Below are positions 33,513-42,241 of a stretch of 52,042 bases of DNA, piece after piece. The stretch comes from Pseudomonas fulva NBRC 16637 = DSM 17717 (GTDB taxonomy: Bacteria > Pseudomonadota > Gammaproteobacteria > Pseudomonadales > Pseudomonadaceae). The notes under the pieces are model-generated. The model searched no databases. It was not told the origin of the DNA and saw only the letters and a program-made list of their open reading frames with translations. The stretch's first letter is position 1. Each line of letters starts with the position of its first letter. The stretch covers positions 1-52,042 of the forward strand of contig NZ_BBIQ01000028.1 in assembly GCF_000730565.1 (NCBI RefSeq). Reading direction: 5' to 3'. The translations under genes were made by a program, and so were the position numbers.

Positions 33513-35264
33513 ATGAACAGCATTACCGCATTAGCTCAACCTGCATTTTCTGGTGAACGCATGATCGAGGTAACCGAGGTTTCCATCGCCGAGTTGCGCA
33601 GCGCGCTCGAGGCGGGCCGCACGACGGCGGTCGAACTGGTCAAGGCCTACCTGGCCCGCATGGACGCCTACGATGGCGCCGGCACCGACACCGCCCTCAA
33701 CGCCGTGGTAGTGCGCAATCCCGATGCACTTGCCGAAGCCGAGGCCTCGGACGCCCGCCGGGCCCGTGGCGAGGTGCTTGGGCCCTTGGACGGCATACCC
33801 TACACCGCCAAGGACAGCTATCTGGTAAAAGGCCTGACCGCAGCGTCCGGTAGCCCAGCCTTCAAGCACCTGATAGCCCAGCGCGACGCCTTCACCATCG
33901 AACGGCTGCGCGGAGCCGGGGCCATCTGCCTGGGCAAGACCAACATGCCGCCCATGGCCAACGGTGGCATGCAGCGCGGCGTCTATGGTCGCGCCGAGAG
34001 CCCCTACAATGCGGCGTACCTGACCGCGCCCTTCGCTTCGGGCTCCTCTAACGGCGCCGGTACCGCGACAGCTGCGAGCTTCAGCGCCTTCGGCCTGGCC
34101 GAGGAAACCTGGTCCAGCGGCCGAGGCCCTGCGTCGAACAACGGGCTGTGCGCCTACACCCCCTCACGCGGGATCATTTCGGTCAGGGGTAACTGGCCCC
34201 TCACGCCGACGATGGATGTGGTCGTGCCGTTCGCCCGCACCATGCATGACCTGCTGGAAATTCTCGACGTGGTCGTGGCCGATGATCCCGATACCCGGGG
34301 TGACCTATGGCGGCTGCAGCCCTGGGTCTCGATCCCGAAACCCTCGCAGGTCCGCCCGACCAGCTACCTGGACCTGGCAGCAGGCACCGCCGCCCTGCAA
34401 GGCAAGCGATTCGGCGTACCGCGCATGTACATCAACGCCGACGAGCACGCGGGCACGTCGGAAAAACCGGGCATTGGCGGCCCTACCGGCCAGCGCATCC
34501 AGACGCGGGCAAGCGTCATGACGCTGTGGCAGCAAGCTCGCCAAGCCCTGGAAAAGGCCGGTGCCCAGGTTGTGGAAGTCGACTTCCCGCTGGTCTCCAA
34601 CTGTGAAGGCGACCGGCCGGGCGCGCCGACCGTCTACAACCGGGGCATCGTCAGCAAGGCATTCCTGCACGATGAGCTGTGGGAGCTCTCCGGCTGGGCG
34701 TTCGACGACTTCCTGCGCGCCAATGACGACCCGAATCTCAACCGGCTGGCGGATGTGGACGGTCCACGAATTTTCCCACACGACCCTGGCACCCTGCCCA
34801 ACCGTGAGGATGATCTGGCCGCCGGCATGGATGAGTACGTCAACATGGCCAAGCGCGGCCTGAAGACCTGGGATCAGATCGAGACCCTGCCTGACGGTCT
34901 GCGTGGCCTTGAACAGACTCGCAAGATCGACCTGGAAGACTGGATGCAAGCGCTTGGGCTCGATGCCGTGTTGTTCCCCACCGTGGCCGACGTCGGGCCG
35001 GCCGACGCCGATGTGAACCCGGCATCGGCCGACATTGCCTGGAGCAATGGCGTGTGGGTGGCCAACGGGAACCTGGCCATACGCCACCTGGGGGTGCCCA
35101 CGGTCACCGTGCCCATGGGCGTGATGAGCGACATCGGTATGCCGGTAGGCCTGACCTTCGCGGGGCGGGCCTACAGTGACACTGCACTGTTGAGCTTTGC
35201 CGCAGCGTTCGAAGCCACCGGTTCACGGCGGATGATTCCACCCCGCACCCCGCCCTTGGGCTGA
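33513..35264 (+). CDS. Amidase (amidase signature family)
   Basis: A 583-residue amidase-signature protein. The Ser-cisSer-Lys triad is visible as AKDSYLVKG near residue 95 and the ASGSSNGAGTATAAS loop near 177 (usual form GGSSGG). It hydrolyses a carbon-nitrogen bond of unknown substrate. The start could be 33513 or a second ATG at 33561; neither has a good ribosome site. The next genes, an YheO-type regulator and a PLP dehydratase-like enzyme, point to use of an amide-linked amino-acid compound. Confidence 0.88.
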   Translation: MNSITALAQPAFSGERMIEVTEVSIAELRSALEAGRTTAVELVKAYLARMDAYDGAGTDTALNAVVVRNPDALAEAEASDARRARGEVLGPLDGIPYTAKDSYLVKGLTAASGSPAFKHLIAQRDAFTIERLRGAGAICLGKTNMPPMANGGMQRGVYGRAESPYNAAYLTAPFASGSSNGAGTATAASFSAFGLAEETWSSGRGPASNNGLCAYTPSRGIISVRGNWPLTPTMDVVVPFARTMHDLLEILDVVVADDPDTRGDLWRLQPWVSIPKPSQVRPTSYLDLAAGTAALQGKRFGVPRMYINADEHAGTSEKPGIGGPTGQRIQTRASVMTLWQQARQALEKAGAQVVEVDFPLVSNCEGDRPGAPTVYNRGIVSKAFLHDELWELSGWAFDDFLRANDDPNLNRLADVDGPRIFPHDPGTLPNREDDLAAGMDEYVNMAKRGLKTWDQIETLPDGLRGLEQTRKIDLEDWMQALGLDAVLFPTVADVGPADADVNPASADIAWSNGVWVANGNLAIRHLGVPTVTVPMGVMSDIGMPVGLTFAGRAYSDTALLSFAAAFEATGSRRMIPPRTPPLG

Positions 35265-35345
35265 CGGCACAACAGAGCGCCAGGCATCTCGCGAAAATCA
35301 ACGTTATGTGTAAATATGCACAAACTGTTGATTCGAAGAGTTCGC

Positions 35346-36020
35346 ATGGCCCTCTTACCCGAAGATGAACGCCGCTTGACCTTGAGCGTGCTCAAAGCCT
35401 CCATTGAGGCCTTGGGCAGCGTCGTCACACAAAACACCGAAATCCTGCTTCACGACCTGGACCATCCCGAACGGTCCGTCGTTGCCATCGTCAATGGCCA
35501 CCTCTCCGGCCGGCAGGTGGGAAGCCCTATCCTGGCTGTACCGGAGCAGGATCAAGGCCTGAAAGCGTTGCTCAAGGCCGCGGCTGATCAGCAAGGCTGC
35601 GGGCCTGTCGTACTGCCCGACTACCCGACCGCCATCAAGGGCCGCACGCTGCGCAGCGCTACCGCGATCTTTCGCGACAGCGCTGGCCACCCCTTCGCCA
35701 GCCTGTGCATCAACACCGATGTCACGGGCTTGGAGGCTGCCATGGGCTTTTTACAAAGCTTCGCGCCCATGGGCAGCGCGCCCGCGCCGGCGGAGCCCGC
35801 CGACATGGAGGCGCTGATGACCGAGATCATCCAGGCGGCCCTGCATGGCACCGGCCAAGGCCGCATGACCAGGCAAGCCAAGATCGAAGCGGTGCGCGTG
35901 ATGCAGGAACGCGGGCTGTTCATCGTCAAGGGCGGCGTCGAGAAAGCGGCCAACGCCCTCGGCGTGACCCGGTACACCGTCTACAACTACCTCGAACATT
36001 TGCGCGGAGCCTCCCAGTGA
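35346..36020 (+). CDS. YheO/DauR-type transcriptional regulator
   Basis: A 224-residue regulator. Residues about 5-120 form the YheO-like PAS domain (NTEILLHDLDHPERSVVAIV, FASLCINTDV), and residues about 165-220 form a C-terminal helix-turn-helix (GGVEKAANALGVTRYTVYNYL). Relatives include DauR, which controls D-arginine catabolism in P. aeruginosa. It overlaps the next gene by GTGA. An in-frame ATG ten codons upstream is a weaker start than the one used (GAAGAG). Confidence 0.88.
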   Translation: MALLPEDERRLTLSVLKASIEALGSVVTQNTEILLHDLDHPERSVVAIVNGHLSGRQVGSPILAVPEQDQGLKALLKAAADQQGCGPVVLPDYPTAIKGRTLRSATAIFRDSAGHPFASLCINTDVTGLEAAMGFLQSFAPMGSAPAPAEPADMEALMTEIIQAALHGTGQGRMTRQAKIEAVRVMQERGLFIVKGGVEKAANALGVTRYTVYNYLEHLRGASQ

Positions 36021-36937
36021 CCTTGCACATCCCTACCCCCCTTATCGAATCACGCCCACTGTCGCTGGCTGCCGATTGCACAGTCTGGCTCAAGCTCGAG
36101 GCATTGCAGCCCTGCGGCTCCTTCAAGCTGCGCGGCGTCGCCCACGCCTGTGAGTTCCACCACGGCCGCGGCGCTAAACGGTTCGTGTCGTCGTCAGGCG
36201 GCAATGCCGGGCTCGCTGTCGCCTATGTCGGGCGCAAGCTCGGCCTTCCCGTGACCGTTGTCGTGCCCGAGACCACCACCGCGCGCGCCCAGCAATTGCT
36301 GCGCCTTGAAGATGCGGAGGTCATCGTCCACGGGCAGTCCTGGCAGGAGGCCAATGCGTTGGCGCTGAGCCTGATGGGCGACGATGCCGCGTTCATTCAC
36401 CCGTTCGACGATCCGCTGCTGTGGGAAGGCCATGCCAGCCTGGTCGACGAGGTGGCAGAAGCCGGCATCAAGCCCGATGCCGTCGTGCTTTCCGTGGGCG
36501 GCGGCGGTTTGCTGAGCGGCGTCGTGCAGGGGCTACAGCGCAATGGTTGGGCCGATGTGCCGGTCCTGGCCGTGGAAACCCAGGGCGCAGCCTCCCTGCA
36601 TGCCGCCATCGAAGCCGGCGAATTGGTGACGTTGGAGCGGCTGGATACGATTGCCACCACGCTGGGCGCGAAACAGGTAGCCGAACACGCGTTTCTCTGC
36701 ACCCAGGAACATCCCGTGCAAAGCCTGCTGGTCAGTGACCGGCAGGCCCTGGAGGCGTGCGAGCGCTTTTTGCTGGATCACCGTCTGCTGGTCGAGCCGG
36801 CCTGCGGCGCCGCTTTGGCGGTGGGGTATGACGCCAGCGCACTGGCAAGCTACCGCAATGTACTGGTGGTCGTGTGCGGGGGCGCCACGGCAACCTTGGC
36901 GCAGATCCAGGCGTGGCGGGCAGCGCTCGAGGCATGA
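36017..36937 (+). CDS. PLP-dependent serine/threonine dehydratase-like enzyme
   Basis: A 306-residue fold-type II PLP enzyme. The lysine that holds PLP is in SFKLRGVAHA (about residue 37), the asparagine/phosphate loop is SSSGGNAGLAVAYVG, and the glycine-rich loop is SVGGGGLLSGVV. Relatives deaminate serine or threonine to keto acids. The GTG start lies inside the regulator stop (GTGA), so the two are coupled. It probably acts on the product released by the upstream amidase, which is inference. Confidence 0.87.
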   Translation: MTLHIPTPLIESRPLSLAADCTVWLKLEALQPCGSFKLRGVAHACEFHHGRGAKRFVSSSGGNAGLAVAYVGRKLGLPVTVVVPETTTARAQQLLRLEDAEVIVHGQSWQEANALALSLMGDDAAFIHPFDDPLLWEGHASLVDEVAEAGIKPDAVVLSVGGGGLLSGVVQGLQRNGWADVPVLAVETQGAASLHAAIEAGELVTLERLDTIATTLGAKQVAEHAFLCTQEHPVQSLLVSDRQALEACERFLLDHRLLVEPACGAALAVGYDASALASYRNVLVVVCGGATATLAQIQAWRAALEA

Positions 36938-37020
36938 AACCAGCCTGCGGGTGCGGGGAGCGGCCCTGAACCCGCTCCTTGCGTCACCGGCTGCAAAGTG
37001 CACCTGACGAAACGGCTCAT

Positions 37021-37045
37021 AAAAAAGCCCGTGATACACACGGGC
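37021..37045 (-). terminator. Terminator of the DUF2945 gene
   Basis: GCCCGTG/CACGGGC stem of 7 bp with an ATACA loop; read on the minus strand it is followed by TTTTTT. Confidence 0.88.
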
Positions 37046-37075
37046 AACTGAGCACCAACGCAATAACCTGTGTTC

Positions 37076-37285
37076 TCAGCCCTTCTTCAATGCCTGCTCT
37101 TTGTGCATGGCCATGTGCCCGGTCTTGTCGCTCTTGACCTCGTACTGTGGCTCCTCCTTTGAGCAATGGCGCTGACGCCCCATGAATTCGACATCCTGGG
37201 TATGCACTTTCTCGACGGTGCCATGTATTACGCCGGCCTCTGAGTTCCAGTGCACCTTGTCACCTTTCTTGAAGGCATTGCTCAT
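37076..37285 (-). CDS. DUF2945 protein (Tudor-like fold)
   Basis: A 69-residue small protein: KKGDKVHWNSEAGVIHGTVE at the start, then CSKEEPQYEVKSDKTGHMAM and a basic tail. It matches the DUF2945 pattern, a small beta-barrel sometimes called hypervirulence-associated protein. The function in bacteria is not known. It has its own terminator. Confidence 0.9.
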   Translation of the reverse strand: MSNAFKKGDKVHWNSEAGVIHGTVEKVHTQDVEFMGRQRHCSKEEPQYEVKSDKTGHMAMHKEQALKKG

Positions 37286-37478
37286 CGATTTCTCCTTGCA
37301 CCCTGCGTGGGAAGATTGAGAGTGTCATCTGTCGTTGTTCTACTGAGCACGCCGAACGCAAAAAGATTCAGTCACGGCAACGCTGCCCGGACGAAATGCA
37401 ATTGCACCCTTTCGATCTGCGGCGAGTGAAGGCACAATGCGTGTCCTTTTTTTGGCCGGCCTTGCCGAGGGCCTCTAA

Positions 37479-38576
37479 ATGATCAATACGCCGTACTACC
37501 TCATCGACAAGACCAAGCTGCTGAGCAACATGCAGAAGATCGCCTATGTGCGCGAACACTCGGGTGCCAAAGCGCTGCTGGCGCTCAAGTGCTTCGCCAC
37601 TTGGTCGGTGTTCGACCTGATGCAGCAGTACATGGACGGCACCACGTCGTCTTCGCTGTACGAGCTCAAGCTCGGCCGCCAGAAGTTCGCCGGTGAAACC
37701 CACGCCTATAGCGTGGCGTGGGCCGACGACGAGGTCCAGGAGATGCTCGAGAACTGCGACAAGATCATCTTCAACTCCATCGGCCAGCTGCAACGCTTCG
37801 CCGAGCAGTCCGAAGGCAAGGTCCGGGGTCTGCGCGTCAACCCCCAGGTCAGCAGCTCGGACTATCAGCTGGCCGACCCGGCGCGCCCGTTCAGCCGCCT
37901 GGGGGAATGGGACCCGGCCAAGATCGAGACCGTGATCGATCAGGTATCAGGCTTCATGTTCCACAACAACTGCGAGAACGGCGACTTCGCCTTGTTCGAT
38001 CAGATGCTGTCCCGTATCGAGGAACGTTTCGGCCACCTGCTGCACAAAGTGAAATGGGTAAGCCTGGGCGGCGGCATCCACTTCACCGGGGAAGGCTATG
38101 CACTGGACGATTTCTGCGCGCGCCTGAAGGCGTTCTCGCAGACCTATGGCGTGCAGGTCTACCTGGAGCCAGGTGAAGCCGCGATCACCCAGAGCGCTTC
38201 GCTGGAAGTGACTGTGCTGGACACGCTATACAACGGTAAGCACCTGGCCGTGGTCGACAGCTCGATCGAAGCGCACATGCTCGACCTGCTGATCTACCGC
38301 CTCAACGCCAAGATGGCGCCCAACGACGGCGAGCACACCTACATGGTATGCGGCAAGTCTTGCCTGGCCGGCGATATTTTCGGTGAATACCAGTTCGAAC
38401 GCCCGCTGGCGATCGGCGACCGCCTGTCCTTCGTGGATGCTGCGGGTTACACCATGGTCAAGAAAAACTGGTTCAACGGTTTGAAGATGCCATCCATCGT
38501 GGTCAAGCAACTCGACGGCAGCGTCGAGGTGGTACGCGAGTTCGGTTTCGAAGACTACGTTTCCAGCCTGTCGTAA
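37479..38576 (+). CDS. nspC: Carboxynorspermidine decarboxylase
   Basis: A 365-residue PLP-dependent decarboxylase of the alanine-racemase fold. The PLP lysine is in KALLALKCFATWS, HNNCENGDF and LGGGIHFTG hold conserved active-site residues, and EPGEAA is near residue 230. It converts carboxy(nor)spermidine to (nor)spermidine. The partner dehydrogenase follows 33 bases later. Together they form the alternative polyamine route. Confidence 0.93.
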   Translation: MINTPYYLIDKTKLLSNMQKIAYVREHSGAKALLALKCFATWSVFDLMQQYMDGTTSSSLYELKLGRQKFAGETHAYSVAWADDEVQEMLENCDKIIFNSIGQLQRFAEQSEGKVRGLRVNPQVSSSDYQLADPARPFSRLGEWDPAKIETVIDQVSGFMFHNNCENGDFALFDQMLSRIEERFGHLLHKVKWVSLGGGIHFTGEGYALDDFCARLKAFSQTYGVQVYLEPGEAAITQSASLEVTVLDTLYNGKHLAVVDSSIEAHMLDLLIYRLNAKMAPNDGEHTYMVCGKSCLAGDIFGEYQFERPLAIGDRLSFVDAAGYTMVKKNWFNGLKMPSIVVKQLDGSVEVVREFGFEDYVSSLS

Positions 38577-38609
38577 GACAGGCCTCGTCTGTAAGGAGCA
38601 ACAGGTAAA

Positions 38610-39854
38610 TTGAAGAAGAACGTTCTTATCATTGGTGCAGGAGGTGTCGCCAAGGTGGTGGCCCACAAGTGCGCGCAGCATAACGACGAACTGGGTCGTA
38701 TTGCCATCGCGTCACGGAACATCTCCAAATGCCAGGCCATCATCGACAGCGTCAAGGCCAAGGGTAGCCTCAAGGTACCCGCCGACATTCAGGCCTTTTC
38801 GCTCAATGCCCTCGACGTCGAGGCAACCAAAGCATTGATCCGCGAGACCGAATCGCAAATCGTGATCAATGTCGGCTCCGCGTTCCTGAACATGTCGGTG
38901 CTGCGTGCGTGCATCGATACCGGCGTCGCCTACCTGGATACCGCTATCCACGAGGAGCCGGGCAAGATCTGTGAAACCCCGCCATGGTACGGAAACTACG
39001 AGTGGAAACACCTCGAAGAGTGCCAGGCCAAGAACATCACGGCCATTCTCGGCGTCGGTTTCGACCCGGGTGTGGTCAACAGCTACGCCAAACTGGCGCA
39101 GCAGCAGTATTTCGACCGCATTGATTCGATCGACATTCTCGACGTCAATGCAGGCTCGCATGGCAAGTACTTTGCCACCAACTTCGACCCGGAAATCAAT
39201 TTCCGCGAGTTCACCGGGCAGGTGTGGAGCTGGCAGAACAGCCAGTGGACCAGCAACACCATGTTCGAAGTCAAGCGTACCGATGACCTGCCCGTGGTGG
39301 GTTCGCAAAACCTGTACCTCACCGGTCACGATGAAGTGCACTCCATCTCCAAGAACCTGAACGTACCCAACGTCCGATTCTGGATGAGTTTCGGCGAGCA
39401 TTACATCAATGTATTCACGGTCCTGAAAAACCTGGGCCTGCTCAGCGAGCAGCCAGTCAAGACCGCAGAAGGCCTGGAAGTGGTACCGCTTAAAGTGGTC
39501 AAGGCCGTGCTGCCTGATCCTGCGTCCCTGGCGCCCGGCTACACCGGCAAGACCTGCATCGGTGACCTGGTCAAAGGCACCAAGGACGGGCAGCCCCGTG
39601 AAGTGTTCATCTACAACGTGGCCGACCACGAAGAGGCGTACGCTGAAACGGACAGCCAGGGCATTTCCTACACTGCGGGCGTGCCACCGGTCGCCGCTGC
39701 CTTGCTGGTCGCCCGCGGCGAGTGGGATGCCAAGCGCATGGTCAACGTCGAGGAGCTGCCCGCCGAGCCGTTCCTCAAGGCGCTGGACATGATGGGCTTG
39801 CCAACCCGGGTGAAGGATGAAAAAGGTGACCGTCCGTGGGACGCTGAAGCCTGA
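38610..39854 (+). CDS. Carboxynorspermidine synthase (saccharopine dehydrogenase family)
   Basis: A 414-residue NAD(P)H-dependent enzyme. The dinucleotide motif is VLIIGAGGVAKVV at the start, and GVGFDPGVVN lies near residue 150. It makes carboxynorspermidine or carboxyspermidine from aspartate semialdehyde and a diamine. The start is TTG, with AAGGAG 11 bases upstream. The gene follows nspC and ends at a strong terminator. Confidence 0.93.
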   Translation: MKKNVLIIGAGGVAKVVAHKCAQHNDELGRIAIASRNISKCQAIIDSVKAKGSLKVPADIQAFSLNALDVEATKALIRETESQIVINVGSAFLNMSVLRACIDTGVAYLDTAIHEEPGKICETPPWYGNYEWKHLEECQAKNITAILGVGFDPGVVNSYAKLAQQQYFDRIDSIDILDVNAGSHGKYFATNFDPEINFREFTGQVWSWQNSQWTSNTMFEVKRTDDLPVVGSQNLYLTGHDEVHSISKNLNVPNVRFWMSFGEHYINVFTVLKNLGLLSEQPVKTAEGLEVVPLKVVKAVLPDPASLAPGYTGKTCIGDLVKGTKDGQPREVFIYNVADHEEAYAETDSQGISYTAGVPPVAAALLVARGEWDAKRMVNVEELPAEPFLKALDMMGLPTRVKDEKGDRPWDAEA

Positions 39855-39862
39855 TTCACCCC

Positions 39863-39887
39863 AGAGGGCGCCGTTGAGGCGCCCTCT
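39863..39887 (+). terminator. Terminator after the nspC operon
   Basis: AGAGGGCGCC/GGCGCCCTCT stem of 10 bp with a GTTGA loop, followed by TCCGTT. It lies 8 bases after the synthase stop. Confidence 0.88.
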
Positions 39888-40038
39888 TCCGTTATCGATC
39901 AGCCCACACTGAATCTTTGTTAACCACTTAAATCCCTCAGCCGTCCGCTGTCCGACCATTCATCGGATAACCCACGAATTTGCTCGGATACCCCGCCGCG
40001 CGGCGTTCAACCCTTGCAATTGACCCTGGCCCTCAATA

Positions 40039-40054
40039 CTGTATGAATACTCAG
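40039..40054 (+). promoter_or_regulatory. LexA (SOS) box
   Basis: CTG-TATGAATACT-CAG, embedded in TACTGTATGAATACTCAGTA, fits the CTG-N10-CAG LexA consensus. It lies 17 bases upstream of the radical SAM start, so LexA would block that promoter. Confidence 0.8.
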
Positions 40055-40071
40055 TACGACAGGTAAGAGTC

Positions 40072-41292
40072 ATGCAACTGATTGCCAAACTGGGCATTCT
40101 TGCCGATGCCGCCAAATACGATGCATCGTGCGCCAGTAGTGGTGCGCCAAAACGCAGCTCGCATGGTGGCAATGGTTTGGGCGCTACCAACGGCATGGGC
40201 ATTTGCCACAGCTATACACCCGATGGTCGCTGCGTGTCTCTGCTGAAAATTCTGCTTACCAACTTTTGCCTGTACGACTGCCAGTATTGCGTCAACCGAC
40301 GTTCGAGCAATGTGCCTCGCGCACGGTTCAGCCCCGAAGAAGTGGTACGCCTGACCTTGGACTTCTACCGGCGCAACTGCATCAGTGGCCTGTTCCTGAG
40401 CTCGGGCATCATTCGCTCTGCCGACTACACCATGGAGCAGCTGATCAGAGTGGCGCGATTGCTGCGCGAAGAACATAACTTCCGTGGCTATATCCACCTC
40501 AAGACCATTCCGGACGCCGATCCGCTGTTGATCGAAGAAGCAGGCCGCCTGGCCGATCGCTTGAGCGTCAACATCGAGCTGCCCACCGACGACAGCCTCA
40601 AGCGCCTGGCACCGGAAAAACAAGCGTCGACCATTCGTCAAGCCATGGGCGTGATTCATCAGGGGCAGCAAGCGGTGGCCAACGAGCCTCGCGCTCCGCG
40701 CTTTACCCCTGCCGGGCAAAGCACCCAGGTTATTGTCGGGGCCGACAGTACCGACGACAGCACATTGCTGCGCAATGCCGAATCGCTGTACCAGGGGTAC
40801 GGCCTCAAACGCGTCTACTACTCAGCCTTCAGCCCTATCCCCGACAGCCCGGGCAGCGTGCCACTGGCCGCCCCGCCTCTGCTGCGTGAACACCGCTTGT
40901 ACCAGGCCGATTTCCTCTTGCGTGGATACGGTTATAAAGCCGGCGAGCTGTTGGGCCAGACCGGCAACCTGGCGTTGGATATCGATCCCAAGCTGGCATG
41001 GGCACTGGCCAATCGCGAAGTGTTCCCGCTGGATGTGAACCGCGCAGAGCCCGCTCTCCTCGCTCGCATTCCAGGGATAGGCCTGCGCAGTGTGCAGCGC
41101 CTGGTCGCCTTGCGTCGCGAGCGGCGTATCCGCTATGACGACCTGATTCAGCTGCGCTGCGTGCTCGACAAGGCGCGGCCCTTTATCGTGACCAGCGATT
41201 ACCGCCCAGCCCAGGCCGACCTACGCAGCAGCCTGCTGCGTGCCCGCCTGCGCGAGCCACAGGCACCGGTTCAAATGGGGCTGTGGGGGTGA
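40072..41292 (+). CDS. Radical SAM protein linked to DNA modification/repair
   Basis: A 406-residue protein of the TIGR03916 type. The [4Fe-4S] motif is NFCLYDCQYC with cysteines 66, 70 and 73, preceded by GICHSYTPDGRCVSLLKILL. A helix-hairpin-helix-like segment (LLARIPGIGLRSVQRLVAL) lies near residue 330, as in DNA-binding proteins. The family is predicted to act in DNA repair or modification together with a DUF4130 protein, which follows here with an overlap. A LexA box lies 17 bases upstream. Confidence 0.93.
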   Translation: MQLIAKLGILADAAKYDASCASSGAPKRSSHGGNGLGATNGMGICHSYTPDGRCVSLLKILLTNFCLYDCQYCVNRRSSNVPRARFSPEEVVRLTLDFYRRNCISGLFLSSGIIRSADYTMEQLIRVARLLREEHNFRGYIHLKTIPDADPLLIEEAGRLADRLSVNIELPTDDSLKRLAPEKQASTIRQAMGVIHQGQQAVANEPRAPRFTPAGQSTQVIVGADSTDDSTLLRNAESLYQGYGLKRVYYSAFSPIPDSPGSVPLAAPPLLREHRLYQADFLLRGYGYKAGELLGQTGNLALDIDPKLAWALANREVFPLDVNRAEPALLARIPGIGLRSVQRLVALRRERRIRYDDLIQLRCVLDKARPFIVTSDYRPAQADLRSSLLRARLREPQAPVQMGLWG

Positions 41293-42131
41293 TTGCGCTC
41301 GATTGCGATGACCTGTTCGGGATCTGGCGTGAGCAAGCCAGGTCCTTGCTGAGCCATGGCATCGATCCATCGCAAGTCACCTGGTCGCAGGGGCCCATGA
41401 CCGACATGCTGGCGGACACCACCACGCTGCCGGCGGGTACGGGCCCGTTTCGGGCAAAGGTGCCAGCGGCCTTGCTCGGTCAACTGGAAGAAGCGGCACG
41501 CTATCACGGCGAGCAGCGGTGGAACCTGTTGTACGACGTGCTGTGGCGGGTCGCCCACGGCGACCGCACGGCGATGCTGGCCGGTGATCGGCTGGGCAGC
41601 GAGCTGCATCGACGCATCAAGCAAGTCAGCCGTGAAGCCCATCATCTGCATGCGTTCTTGCGGTTCGTGCCGCTACCTGAAGCGCTGGTCGAGCACTTGC
41701 AATTGGACCTGGTCGCTTTTCACGAACCTGCTCACGACATTCTGCAAAGCGCCAGCCCCCATTTTGCCGACAGACTGGGACGGCTGCGGTGGCTGATCGC
41801 AACGCCGCGCGATGGCATCCGCTATGACGGCCGCCATTTCGACTATCAACGCCGCTGCCCGGAGCTCTGGCAGCAATGGGCGCAGCACGCAGAAGACCCT
41901 GGCGCCGAGTTGTGGCGTACCTACTACCGCCATACCTTCAACCCCGCCCGCCTGAATCCGAATGCCTTGCGCTTGCATATGCCTGGCCGGTTCTGGCGCC
42001 ATTTGCCAGAAGGGATGCTCATCCCTCAACTGGAGGGCCTGGCGCGCCAAGGCAAGCAGCGTGACGGCCAGGCCGTGGAAGTAGCGGCCCAAGCTGGCAA
42101 GCAGATCAACAAGTCCTCCCGGGAAGGTTGA
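41289..42131 (+). CDS. DUF4130 (TIGR03915) putative DNA metabolism protein
   Basis: A 280-residue protein of the TIGR03915 family. The GTG start overlaps the radical SAM stop (GTGA); another GTG two codons earlier is possible. Conserved stretches are ALLGQLEEAARYHGEQRWNL, HAFLRFVPLPEA and TYYRHTFNPARLNPNALRLHMPGRFW. In many genomes this domain is fused to a UdgX-type uracil-DNA glycosylase domain of about 200 residues. Here the chain ends in a short basic tail and has no UDG motif. Confidence 0.88.
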   Translation: MIALDCDDLFGIWREQARSLLSHGIDPSQVTWSQGPMTDMLADTTTLPAGTGPFRAKVPAALLGQLEEAARYHGEQRWNLLYDVLWRVAHGDRTAMLAGDRLGSELHRRIKQVSREAHHLHAFLRFVPLPEALVEHLQLDLVAFHEPAHDILQSASPHFADRLGRLRWLIATPRDGIRYDGRHFDYQRRCPELWQQWAQHAEDPGAELWRTYYRHTFNPARLNPNALRLHMPGRFWRHLPEGMLIPQLEGLARQGKQRDGQAVEVAAQAGKQINKSSREG

Positions 42132-42241
42132 CTGCCAGCAAGCAACCAAAGCGTCTGCGACAAACCCTGTCTTGATCCGAACGTTCCGCTTGCCCTGCCG
42201 TCTTAACCTGAGCCGGTGCCGACACGCAAAGAGGACGCGAG

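Noticed and set aside
38712..39959. 415-codon open frame opposite carboxynorspermidine synthase
   Set aside because: It is an antisense shadow with no ribosome site and no recognisable domain.
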